Origin: CAWUEX02 sp038148375
GTDB lineage: Bacteria > Pseudomonadota > Alphaproteobacteria > Rhodospirillales > Rhodospirillaceae
NCBI GenBank assembly: GCA_038148375.1
Contig: JAYQVH010000002.1
Coordinates: 62,001 to 126,000 of the forward strand
Length of the DNA: 64,000 bases
Direction: 5' to 3'
A model generated the notes under the pieces. The model did no database searches. It was not told the DNA's origin and saw only the letters and a list, made by a program, of their open reading frames with translations. Positions 35,731 to 43,748 of this stretch are shown one piece after another (position 1 is the stretch's first letter; each line of letters opens with the position of its first letter). Both the position numbers and the translations under genes were made by a program.

Positions 35731-36092
35731 GGCCGCCCCTCCGAACGATGTGCGCGGCGCCCCAAGCCGCTGCGGCAGTGTTCCGAAAAAAGGGTTTCAG
35801 GTCAAAGCGTGTGGAACGACCCCATGCACGGGCGCAACCGCGCACCTAAGAACCTCGTTTCTCTAATAAAAATAGATACTTACGATTCCCGACACACGAG
35901 CCCATGCACGGTACAAATTCACCGCAGACCGGTGAAAACGCGCGGTCCGGACGGATCGGGTGCACGGTCGCCCAGCGGATCGGTCATCGCAAATTCATCC
36001 GCAGCTGCTCCAGGACCATGTAGTGTCTGGGTTGTAGGAGCTAACTTTTTCAATCTTTCTCAAAAATCGACACCACGCAGGGGAGGGACCTC
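35731..36092. other. Gene-free gap between symporter and metallo-hydrolase
   Basis: The gap holds both start regions of two divergent genes. A perfect seven-pair hairpin (TTCACCG, five-base loop, CGGTGAA) lies at 35918-35936. Short CATGCACGG-like words recur near 35824, 35904 and, as GTGCACGG, near 35961. A local AT-rich stretch lies at about 35859-35884. I see no RNA gene or convincing promoter. A strong GGGGAGGGA ribosome site precedes the plus-strand gene. Confidence 0.45.
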
Positions 36093-37610
36093 ATGACCGC
36101 GATCCGATATGTCAAAAAGCAATGGACTGCGCCGCTGTATCGCGCTTCGACGGGTAACAAGGTTCGTTTGGACCTGTTGTGGGGGGACCGGGTGAAGGTC
36201 GTCAAACAGAGCGGAGCGCGGTGGCAGGTCAAGGCGCGGGGCTTGTCCGGGTACATGACTCCTTCGCACCTGGGCACAGAGTCTTTGCTCGAGCTCTATT
36301 TTATCGATGTCGGGCAGGGCGACGGCGTGCTGATCAAAATGCCGGACGGCCGCCACATCCTGATTGACGGGGGCTGGCCGCGCAAAAGCCAGCCGACCGG
36401 GAAGAACGCGTCGGATTTCGTCGACTGGAAGTTTAACCGCGACTATGGATCAAAACGGATCTCGCTGGATGCCATGATCTGCTCCCACAACGATCAGGAC
36501 CATTACGGCGGGCTGTGGGATTTGCTCGACCCGGCGCAGTACGCCAGCGGTGACGGTGTGGCACGGGAATTCGGCTGCGACGGCGTATCGGTCGAGAATT
36601 TTTATCACGCCGGGTTGTCCTGGTGGAAAGACGCCAGCGGTAATCGCACTTTGGGGAAGGACGTGACAACGTCGCACGGAGCGATGTGGACGCAGTTGCT
36701 CGAAAACCGCACCAGCCTCAACCGGGGCCTCTCCGGTTCCGCCGGCAACCCAAAACTGCAGGGCGAGTGGGCTCAATTTCTGAGTAAAGTAAAAGGCGTC
36801 CGTAATCGAAAGGGGAATCTCACGCCGGTAGCCCGTCTGTCCCATGCGACCGGCTATCTGCCCGGGTATTCCGAACAGGCGAAAGGCGCGATCAAGGTCA
36901 TTGCGCCGGTGGAATTCGAAGTGGACGGCAAATCCGCCATTCGAAAATTCTCCGGCGGGACGAGTAAGAACACCAACGGCAACAGCGTCTTGCTCCGGCT
37001 GGACTACAAATCGGCACGCATTCTGTTGACCGGCGATCTCAACACCGCGAGCCAGCAGTCGCTGCTGGCGGACTACGAAGGCGAACACGATGAATTCGCC
37101 TGCGATGTCGCCAAAGCCTGTCACCACGGCAGCGGCGACGTTTCCATCAGATTTCTGGAGAAAATGGAGCCAGCCTGCACGGTCATTTCGTCCGGCGACA
37201 GCGAAGGGCACGACCATCCGCGCCCCAACATTGTCGCGGCGAGCGGCCTGACGGGGTACAAGACGATCGTCGAAGATCAGTTACGAACACCGCTGGTGTA
37301 CTCGACCGAATTGGCCCGCAGCGTCGATCTCGGCAAGATCAACGAAATGGACCACCTCGGATCGAGTGATCAGGTCCTCAATACCTATTCAGGCAAAGCC
37401 CTTAACCGGTTTGAGACGCACTACAAAATTACCATGGCAGGCGACCGTAATCCGAAGTCGCGCAGTTCCAAGCTGGGCACGCGGCGGATCGCAGCGAAGA
37501 TGACCTATGGCCTGGTCAACGTGCGTACGGATGGGGAGACGATCATGTGCGCGGCGCTCAACGAAAAAGATTTTAAATGGAACGTCGAGAGTTTTAAGAC
37601 GCGGTTCTAG
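36093..37610 (+). CDS. SH3-like domain plus ComEC-type metallo-beta-lactamase-fold hydrolase
   Basis: This 505-residue protein starts with a bacterial SH3-like domain (about 1-62, including LDLLWGDRVKVVKQSGARWQV). A soluble MBL-fold domain related to the C-terminal ComEC/Rec2 part follows. Its FIDVGQGDG entry, LIDGG strand, and metal site His132-x-Asp134-x-Asp136-His137 (SHNDQDHYGG) are intact, with later GDLN, KACHHGSGD and HPRPN blocks. There is no signal peptide and no membrane channel, so it is not a DNA-uptake pore. Such isolated proteins may be nucleases or phosphodiesterases, some linked to defence or stress; here no partner gene sits beside it. Confidence 0.82.
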   Translation: MTAIRYVKKQWTAPLYRASTGNKVRLDLLWGDRVKVVKQSGARWQVKARGLSGYMTPSHLGTESLLELYFIDVGQGDGVLIKMPDGRHILIDGGWPRKSQPTGKNASDFVDWKFNRDYGSKRISLDAMICSHNDQDHYGGLWDLLDPAQYASGDGVAREFGCDGVSVENFYHAGLSWWKDASGNRTLGKDVTTSHGAMWTQLLENRTSLNRGLSGSAGNPKLQGEWAQFLSKVKGVRNRKGNLTPVARLSHATGYLPGYSEQAKGAIKVIAPVEFEVDGKSAIRKFSGGTSKNTNGNSVLLRLDYKSARILLTGDLNTASQQSLLADYEGEHDEFACDVAKACHHGSGDVSIRFLEKMEPACTVISSGDSEGHDHPRPNIVAASGLTGYKTIVEDQLRTPLVYSTELARSVDLGKINEMDHLGSSDQVLNTYSGKALNRFETHYKITMAGDRNPKSRSSKLGTRRIAAKMTYGLVNVRTDGETIMCAALNEKDFKWNVESFKTRF

Positions 37611-37618
37611 GCCGCCTC

Positions 37619-38452
37619 TCAAGGTGCGTCACTAACGATCCTGGCTAGGGCGCAAAAGGTCTCGATGTCCACCTGTTCCGGCCGCAGCGTCGGTTCGATG
37701 CCGACGGTGGCGCACAGCGCTTCCGCATCGCCGAGGGATTTCAAACTGGTGCGCAGCATTTTGCGGCGCTGGCCGAAGGCAGCAGCGGTGACGCGGGCGA
37801 GCGCGGTCTCGTCGGCCTCGGCCAATGGTTCGGCGCGCGGCGTGAGATGAACAACGCTGGAATCCACCTTAGGCGGTGGCGTGAAGGCCTTCGGATTGAC
37901 GTCGAAGTCCTTGCGCACGTGCCAACGCCATCCGGCAAACACGGACAGACGTCCATACGGTTTCGCACCCGGCTGAGCGGCTAGCCGGTCGGCAACTTCC
38001 TTCTGCACCATCACCGTGATCGACGAAAACGCCTCCGGTTTGGCAAGCCAGCCGAGAATGAGATCGGTGCCGATGTTGTAGGGCAGGTTGGCGACGACGC
38101 GCCGCGGTTCATTGCCGAGGGTCACGATGTCGGTGCTCAGTGCGTCACCGGCGACCACGTCGAGCTTGCCCGGGTAAGCGGCGGCGACGTCGGCCAGGGC
38201 GGCGAGGCAGCGGTGGTCTTTTTCGATGGCGATGACCTGCGCGCCTGCGGCCAGCAGCGCCCGGGTCAGCCCGCCGGGCCCGGGTCCGATTTCAATCGTC
38301 GTCCCGGTGCTGAGATCGCCGGCGCTGCGGGCGATACGGCCGGTGAGGTTGAGGTCGAGTAGAAAGTGTTGGCCCAGACCCTTGCGCGCACTGAGCTGGT
38401 AGTCGCGGATGACGTCGCGTAGTGGAGGCAAGTCGGCTGGTGTCTTGGTCAT
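37619..38452 (-). CDS. rsmA: 16S rRNA (adenine(1518)-N(6)/adenine(1519)-N(6))-dimethyltransferase
   Basis: This 277-residue enzyme dimethylates two adenines near the 3' end of 16S rRNA during 30S maturation. The KGLGQHFL start of the fold, the SAM motif EIGPGPGGLT, the catalytic VANLPYNIGTDLI and the VMVQKEVADRL block are all present. The start at ATG 38452 overlaps pdxA by four bases; the longer frame upstream runs through pdxA and is rejected. It is the last gene of the surA-pdxA-rsmA unit. Confidence 0.96.
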   Translation of the reverse strand: MTKTPADLPPLRDVIRDYQLSARKGLGQHFLLDLNLTGRIARSAGDLSTGTTIEIGPGPGGLTRALLAAGAQVIAIEKDHRCLAALADVAAAYPGKLDVVAGDALSTDIVTLGNEPRRVVANLPYNIGTDLILGWLAKPEAFSSITVMVQKEVADRLAAQPGAKPYGRLSVFAGWRWHVRKDFDVNPKAFTPPPKVDSSVVHLTPRAEPLAEADETALARVTAAAFGQRRKMLRTSLKSLGDAEALCATVGIEPTLRPEQVDIETFCALARIVSDAP

Positions 38453-39480
38453 GCGCCCGCGCGGGTTTCGGCAATCGCCGCTGCCATCTTCACGGCGGCG
38501 ATGAAACTGTCGCAGCGCGCATTTCCGGTGCCGGCAATGGAAAAGGCCGTGCCGTGGTCCGGCGACGTGCGTACAAACGGTAATCCCAAGGTGACATTGA
38601 CGCCGCCGTAGAAGTCGAGCGTCTTGAGCGGGATCAGGGCTTGGTCGTGATACATGCACAGCACGGCGTCATGGGCCGCGCGCGCATCGGTGTGAAATAG
38701 GGTGTCGGCGGGCAAGGGGCCGGTCGCGTTAATGCCTTTGATACGCAAAGCGGCGACGGCCGGTGCGATGATGTCCTCTTCTTCGCTGCCGAACTTCCCG
38801 TCTTCTCCTGCGTGCGGGTTCAGGGCGGCCACGGCCAGACGCGGCGCACCGATGCCGAAGTCCTGCTGCAAGGCGGCGGCGATGATTTCGCCGTGCCGCA
38901 CGATGGCGTCTGTCGTCAGCGCGCGGGCCGCTGCGCCGTGGCTGAGGTGAATTGTCACCGGCACAACCCGCAGGCCGTGCCTGATCACATGGCTGGCGAG
39001 CATCATTACCGGCTGTACGCCGGGGCCGGCCAGCGTGCCGAGGTATTCGGTGTGACCGGGATGGGCGAAGCCCGAGTCCTGCAGGCTGGCTTTGTGAATC
39101 GGGTTGGTGACGAGGCCCGCAGCGTCGCCGCTTTGCACTAGCCGAACGGCGGTGTCGATGGCGCCGATGACAGCGGCGGCATTGGCCGGGTCGGGCGTGC
39201 CGAGCGTCGCGGGATGGGCCAGCGGCGGATCGACCGGCAGCACGGGCAGCGCCGTGCCGAAGTGCGCAGCGACCTCGTCCGCAGATGAGATCGTCTGAAT
39301 CGAGCAATCGAGTTTGAGCGCCAATGCCAGCGCGCCCAGGCGCCCCGGGTCATCGATGGCGAAAAACGGCGGCAGGCTGTCGCGATGTTTGGCGTAGGCG
39401 GTGAGCAGAATATCGCCGCCGATGCCGGCGGGATCGCCCATAGTGACGGCGAGCGGCAAGGTCAGGGCAGGGCGGGTCAT
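38449..39480 (-). CDS. pdxA: 4-hydroxythreonine-4-phosphate dehydrogenase
   Basis: This 343-residue, NAD-dependent metalloenzyme works in pyridoxal phosphate synthesis. It carries LAVTMGDPAGIGGDILL at the N-terminus, NPIHKASLQDSG, a GHTEYLG block with a metal-binding His and an AALNPHAGEDGKFG block. MYHDQALIPLKTLDF and LPFVRTSPDHGTAF follow. Length and order are normal. It lies twelve bases after surA and overlaps rsmA by four bases, the usual alphaproteobacterial arrangement. Confidence 0.96.
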   Translation of the reverse strand: MTRPALTLPLAVTMGDPAGIGGDILLTAYAKHRDSLPPFFAIDDPGRLGALALALKLDCSIQTISSADEVAAHFGTALPVLPVDPPLAHPATLGTPDPANAAAVIGAIDTAVRLVQSGDAAGLVTNPIHKASLQDSGFAHPGHTEYLGTLAGPGVQPVMMLASHVIRHGLRVVPVTIHLSHGAAARALTTDAIVRHGEIIAAALQQDFGIGAPRLAVAALNPHAGEDGKFGSEEEDIIAPAVAALRIKGINATGPLPADTLFHTDARAAHDAVLCMYHDQALIPLKTLDFYGGVNVTLGLPFVRTSPDHGTAFSIAGTGNARCDSFIAAVKMAAAIAETRAGA

Positions 39481-39492
39481 GCCGCCGGGCTC

Positions 39493-40785
39493 CTAGAGCC
39501 GGACGTCGATGAGTGCCTGACGCCGCAGGTCGCGCAGGCGCTGACGCGAAATCGTATCGAGCTTTTCGTTTTCCAGCCGGGCGTAGACCTGGTTGGGCGA
39601 CGGCAGGCCGTCGTCTTCCTCGCGGCTGCACACCATGACGAACAGCCGCGCCCCGGCGACGTTGACCGGCGCGCTGACGTCACCGACGGGCAGGCCCATG
39701 ACCGCGTCGCGCACCGCTTCCGGCAGGCCGCCGACGCGGATCAGATCGACCGGACCGGACCCCGGCCCGCCAATTTGCTGGGCCCATTCGTTCATCTGAT
39801 CACAGCTGAAGACCTGACTTTGAATAGCCTGCGACAGTTGTTCCAGCCGCGCCGGATCAAGGGCGTTGCGGCCCGTGGTTTGAAGATAGATTTGACTCAG
39901 AGTCACTGCGGCCATCAGCGGTGAGGCTTCGGCAGTGGCGCGCTGGTCGCGGACGGCGAGAATGGTGTAGCCCGATAGGGTACGGATCGGCTCGGAAACA
40001 TCGCCCGGTTGCAACCGCGTCAATGCACGGTCGAGTTCGTTTTCCAACTCACCTGCATGAATCCAGCCAAGATCGCCCCCGACGGCCGCGGTCGGACTTT
40101 GCGAAAACTGCTGCGCCAGCGCTGGGAACGGGGTTCCTTCGCGGGCGCGTTCCGCCAGCTGGCGGGCCAGTTCGCGCACATCGTTGTCGCGCGCGCCGAG
40201 TCCGATCGGCAAAAATATTTCCGCCAACAGATATTCCGGCTTGCCCTGGTTCGCTTTCAGACGCTCGATGACGACGTCTACTTCTTCCTCTGTCACGCTG
40301 ATATCGCGGGCGAGGACTTCCCGCACGACCTTGAGCCAGGCCACGTCGGCTTCGACCTGCGCGTAAAAGGTTCCGGAATCGATTCCCTGCTGGCTGAGCA
40401 TCGCGGAAAAGGCGCCCGGCTGCATGCCGTTGTTCTGTTCGATCAGCTGGACCGCGCTGAGCACCTCGTCTTCCGTGGTTTCAATCTCCTCGCGCCGCGC
40501 TTCCTGCAACTTGAGCTTTTCTTCGATCAAGGTGTTCATCACCTGCGGCAACAGACGCTGCCGCACTTCGATTGAGTCCTCGATGCCGGAGGTGACGAGG
40601 AACATCTGGATGCGCGACTGCACGTCGAAGACCGAAATCACGTCTTCGTTAACGACGGCGGCGATGCGCATCGCGTCTTCCTGGGCGATAGACGGCGCCG
40701 CACCGAACGCCAGCACCGCGAGCATCGCGGCGGCGATGCGGTTCTGAATCGATTTTGAAATCTGGCGGATCATTTCCGCGATCAT
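39493..40785 (-). CDS. surA: Periplasmic peptidyl-prolyl isomerase / outer-membrane protein chaperone SurA
   Basis: This 430-residue protein has a signal peptide ending near APSIAQ (residue 34), an N-terminal SurA chaperone domain (MRIAAVVNEDVISVFDVQSR) and a parvulin-type PPIase domain at about 178-280. The PPIase domain includes FPALAQQFSQSPTAAVGGDLGW in two parts. A second, poorer PPIase-like region follows and a short C-terminal helix ends the protein. SurA escorts beta-barrel proteins, including LptD. It heads the surA-pdxA-rsmA unit; lptD, which normally lies just upstream, is 7.2 kb away with metal genes between. An internal ATG at 40773 is an alternative start. Confidence 0.92.
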   Translation of the reverse strand: MIAEMIRQISKSIQNRIAAAMLAVLAFGAAPSIAQEDAMRIAAVVNEDVISVFDVQSRIQMFLVTSGIEDSIEVRQRLLPQVMNTLIEEKLKLQEARREEIETTEDEVLSAVQLIEQNNGMQPGAFSAMLSQQGIDSGTFYAQVEADVAWLKVVREVLARDISVTEEEVDVVIERLKANQGKPEYLLAEIFLPIGLGARDNDVRELARQLAERAREGTPFPALAQQFSQSPTAAVGGDLGWIHAGELENELDRALTRLQPGDVSEPIRTLSGYTILAVRDQRATAEASPLMAAVTLSQIYLQTTGRNALDPARLEQLSQAIQSQVFSCDQMNEWAQQIGGPGSGPVDLIRVGGLPEAVRDAVMGLPVGDVSAPVNVAGARLFVMVCSREEDDGLPSPNQVYARLENEKLDTISRQRLRDLRRQALIDVRL

Positions 40786-40960
40786 GCTCCTACGGGTTTA
40801 TGGGGTATCGGCCGGCGCGCTTACCACTGGTGGCCGCGCGGCCGGCGGCTGGACATCCTTCTGCAAAGCGGGCCGTACCTTACCTACCTGAGGGCTGCCA
40901 ATCCAGCCCGCAAGACGTCAGAACAACCGCCGTTTTCCGCCTTGCCGCACTGCGCCGGTG

Positions 40961-40987
40961 TTGCGTTTGTTTCTCAATATGTATAGT
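40961..40987 (+). promoter_or_regulatory. Possible promoter for the metal-resistance operon
   Basis: TTGCGT at 40961-40966 and TATAGT at 40982-40987 lie directly upstream of the first metal gene (start 40995). The spacer is only 15 bases. MerR-type metal promoters have long spacers instead, so this is a weak match. No regulator gene is seen in the cluster. Confidence 0.3.
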
Positions 40988-40994
40988 GGGGAAG

Positions 40995-41369
40995 ATGGCA
41001 ACAAAACGGCATATCCGCAGCTTGATCACCGCTGTGTTCGCGGCGGCCCTGGTTTTCCCGCCTCTGATGAGCACGGTGGCGGCAGGGTTCGGGGTGGATC
41101 TTGCCCATCATCACTGTGACGAGCATGGCATCGAAACCCTCGCCGATCACGGTGACGGCGAACACGACGATGCGGCATCCGGCCATGATCACGCCGAGAC
41201 CGGTGACCACGATCCGTTTCAGTGCGATCAGTGCCACTTCGCGTTTGCCGCACTGCCCGCGGATCTGATCGCGCCGGTGCCGGCCACGGTCGGATTGCCG
41301 GACGAAGACAGCGTTGTGCGCCTGCGCGCCGCCGACCCTCCCTTCAGATTTAAGCCCCCCATTACCTGA
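40995..41369 (+). CDS. Small exported His/Cys-rich protein, first gene of metal cluster
   Basis: This 124-residue protein has an N-terminal signal or anchor helix (about 8-30). A histidine- and acid-rich stretch follows (HHHCDEHG, then HGDGEHDD and GHDHAETGDHD), then a CDQCHFAF motif. This resembles small periplasmic DUF2946-like proteins linked to copper or other metal resistance. The start at ATG 40995 has GGGGAAG just upstream. It is divergent from surA and 85-100 bases before the outer-membrane efflux gene. A metal-binding or sensing role outside the inner membrane is inferred; no family function is established. Confidence 0.7.
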   Translation: MATKRHIRSLITAVFAAALVFPPLMSTVAAGFGVDLAHHHCDEHGIETLADHGDGEHDDAASGHDHAETGDHDPFQCDQCHFAFAALPADLIAPVPATVGLPDEDSVVRLRAADPPFRFKPPIT

Positions 41370-41471
41370 TCCCACCGGCCGCGATGTTCGCCATCGTCGG
41401 CCGGAGACCGGTCCTTCCGGTTCGCCAAGCTGCGGACCGGATCCTTCGTCCGTATGGGAAAGGGTGATCCC

Positions 41472-42695
41472 ATGATGTTGTTAAGACTTGCCGCGGCTGG
41501 CGCTGCGGTGTGGTGGTTGGCCGGCAGTGCGTCGGCGCAAACACAGATGACGCTGGCCGACGCGGTCGCGCAGGCGTTGCAAAACAGTCCCGATGTGGCG
41601 CGGCTCGATCGTGATCTGGCCTTGCGACTGGCCGACGCGGTCGAGGCGGAGACGCGGGCGAATCCCGAAGTGGAGGTGCTCGGTCGCTATTCCGATGCCG
41701 GAGACGGCGTCGGCATAGAGGTGGAAGTGAGCCAGCCGGTCCGCTTCTCCGATTTCAGGCTGCGGCCTCTCTATGCGGCGGTGCTGCGGCAAACTGCGAC
41801 CGTCGAGCAGGACGCGGGTCTGTTCGACCTCGTCAATCGCGTCGCTGAACTCTATGTCGCCCACTGGGCGGCGCAGACCCGCGAGGCTTTGGCGCAACGC
41901 GCGGCGGCGGAAGCCTCCGACATCACCGCGCGGATCGAGCGCATCCGCGCCGCGCAGCAGCTCCCGACCGTGCAATTCAACGTGTTCGAACCCGAGGCCC
42001 TGCGCCGCCGCCAAGACGCGACCCTGCATGCGGCCGAACGCGCAGAGCTCGAGGCACGGCTGGCCTACGACATCGGCGGCGATGGCGGGCCGCTGCAAAC
42101 CCTGGCCCCGGCGCTGGTGGCGTTGCCGCCGCTCGACCGCGTGCTCGCCTTTGCCAACACCAATGCATTCGGCGCGCGTCTGGCGCGGGCGCGGATCACG
42201 GTCAACGAAGCGCGCCTGGCGGTAGCGGAGAAGGACCGTTTCCCCGCCATTGTGCCGCGCGCCAGTTACGAGGTCGAACCCGGCGGTGACGCGCGCGCGT
42301 GGGGAGTCGGCATCGCCATGGAGATTCCGCTGTGGGATGTCAACGGCGCGGAGATCGCCCGCGCCCGCGCGGCTCTGCAGGAATCACGTGTGCATCTGGC
42401 ACGGCTCAATGGCGGCGCGCGCGAGGCACTGGTCGCCGGCCTGCATCGTCAGGCAGCGCTGCTCGATGAACGGGCCGCCGCCTATCGCGGCCGGATCGTG
42501 CCAGCCTACGGCGAAACCTACGACACCATCCGCGCGATGTACGACCAGGGCCAGACCGATCTGATCGACGTCTGGCAGGTGCAGGCTTCGCTGCTGGATG
42601 CGGAAGAAGACGCCATCGCGACGGTGGTGGATGCCTTAAACGCGCGCATCGCTCTGGAACGGGCGATCGGCGGCAAGATTGAACAGGTGAACTGA
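41472..42695 (+). CDS. TolC-family outer-membrane efflux protein (CzcC-like)
   Basis: This encodes a 407-residue outer-membrane factor with a signal peptide ending SASAQ. The two long alpha-helical repeats of the TolC family are evident: ALQNSPDVARLDRDL near the start and a matching region near residue 240 (FGARLARARITVNEARLAVAEK). It would form the outer-membrane channel of the tripartite pump encoded with the next two genes. The ATG at 41472 follows AAAGGG, better than the one 18 bases upstream. Its stop abuts the adaptor gene start. Confidence 0.85.
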   Translation: MMLLRLAAAGAAVWWLAGSASAQTQMTLADAVAQALQNSPDVARLDRDLALRLADAVEAETRANPEVEVLGRYSDAGDGVGIEVEVSQPVRFSDFRLRPLYAAVLRQTATVEQDAGLFDLVNRVAELYVAHWAAQTREALAQRAAAEASDITARIERIRAAQQLPTVQFNVFEPEALRRRQDATLHAAERAELEARLAYDIGGDGGPLQTLAPALVALPPLDRVLAFANTNAFGARLARARITVNEARLAVAEKDRFPAIVPRASYEVEPGGDARAWGVGIAMEIPLWDVNGAEIARARAALQESRVHLARLNGGAREALVAGLHRQAALLDERAAAYRGRIVPAYGETYDTIRAMYDQGQTDLIDVWQVQASLLDAEEDAIATVVDALNARIALERAIGGKIEQVN

Positions 42696-42696
42696 G

Positions 42697-43737
42697 ATGA
42701 CGATGACTTGGATGCGATGGATTGCGCTGGCTCTGACCTTGACGCTGGCCGCGCCAGCTGCGGTGCCGGGGCCGGTGTTCGCGCAGGCCGATGATCACGA
42801 TCATGAGGATCATGACCACGATCACGATGATCACGACGACCATGATCACAACGACGACCATGACGATCACGATCATGAAAGCGAGGCCGGCGGGCCATTG
42901 ACGCTGACATCGGTGCAGATGGCCAATCTCGGCATCGCCACCGAAGTCGCCGAGATCCGCACGCTTCAGCATACGGTCGAGTTGATCTGCTCCGTCGAAG
43001 TGCTGCCGGAACGCCAGGCCCATGTCAGCCCGCGCTTCGACGGCCAGATCCGGTCCGTGCGCGCGACGCTGGGTGACAAAGTCAGTGCCGGCGACCGTTT
43101 GGTCGTGGTCGAGCCGATCATCGCCGGGGCGGGCACGCTGACCCTATCGGCGCCGATTTCGGGCGTGATCTCGCAACAGTCGGCCCGCATCGGCCAGACG
43201 GTGGAGGCGACGTCGGTGCTGTTCGAGATTTCCGATCACTCGCGCATGCTGCTGCACGGCACGATGATGGAAAGCCCGGACATCACCCGCATTCGCGCCG
43301 GACAGACGGCGACCGTGTACCTGGACGCTCTGCCGGGCCAACCGCTGGTCGCGCAAGTGGCCCGGGTCTACATGGCGCGCGAGGCCGGAACCGGACTGTT
43401 CACTGTGCATGCGGAAGTCGAAAACCCGGACGGTCTGCTCTATCCCGGTATGATGGGGACGATGTCCGTGGCCGTCGGTGACGCCATGGCCGGGATCGTC
43501 ATTCCCACGCGTGCCATCCTCGGCAGCATGGGCGATCGTTTCGTCTTCGTGCGCGCCGGCGATGAGTTCGAGCGTCGCGCGGTGATCGAGGGTCTGCACA
43601 CCGGCGCGGAGACCGAAGTGCTCGAGGGCGTCTTCCCTGGCGAGGAGGTCGTCGTCCAGGGTCACTACCAACTGCAATATATGGGCGAGGGTGCCGCCGG
43701 TCTGCCGACCGACGCGCACGCTGGCCACAATCACTGA
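42697..43737 (+). CDS. RND efflux periplasmic adaptor with His/Asp-rich N-terminus (CzcB-like)
   Basis: This 346-residue adaptor has a signal peptide ending VFAQA, then about 30 residues consisting mostly of His and Asp (starting DDHDHEDHDH). The usual adaptor body follows: an RQAHVSPRFDGQI beta-barrel/lipoyl entry, a GDKVSAGDRLVVVEP lipoyl half and a YPGMMGTMSVAVGD barrel. It bridges the RND pump and the TolC-like channel. The His-rich segment probably captures metal in the periplasm. The gene starts one base after the CzcC-like stop and ends eleven bases before the pump gene. Confidence 0.88.
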   Translation: MTMTWMRWIALALTLTLAAPAAVPGPVFAQADDHDHEDHDHDHDDHDDHDHNDDHDDHDHESEAGGPLTLTSVQMANLGIATEVAEIRTLQHTVELICSVEVLPERQAHVSPRFDGQIRSVRATLGDKVSAGDRLVVVEPIIAGAGTLTLSAPISGVISQQSARIGQTVEATSVLFEISDHSRMLLHGTMMESPDITRIRAGQTATVYLDALPGQPLVAQVARVYMAREAGTGLFTVHAEVENPDGLLYPGMMGTMSVAVGDAMAGIVIPTRAILGSMGDRFVFVRAGDEFERRAVIEGLHTGAETEVLEGVFPGEEVVVQGHYQLQYMGEGAAGLPTDAHAGHNH

Positions 43738-43748
43738 GGCGGAAAAAA

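Noticed and set aside
42790..42880. His/Asp tract in the adaptor as a DNA repeat or sequencing artefact
   Set aside because: The GATCAC/GACCAT-type codons vary and keep frame, and similar His tracts occur in neighbouring metal genes, so it is a real protein feature.
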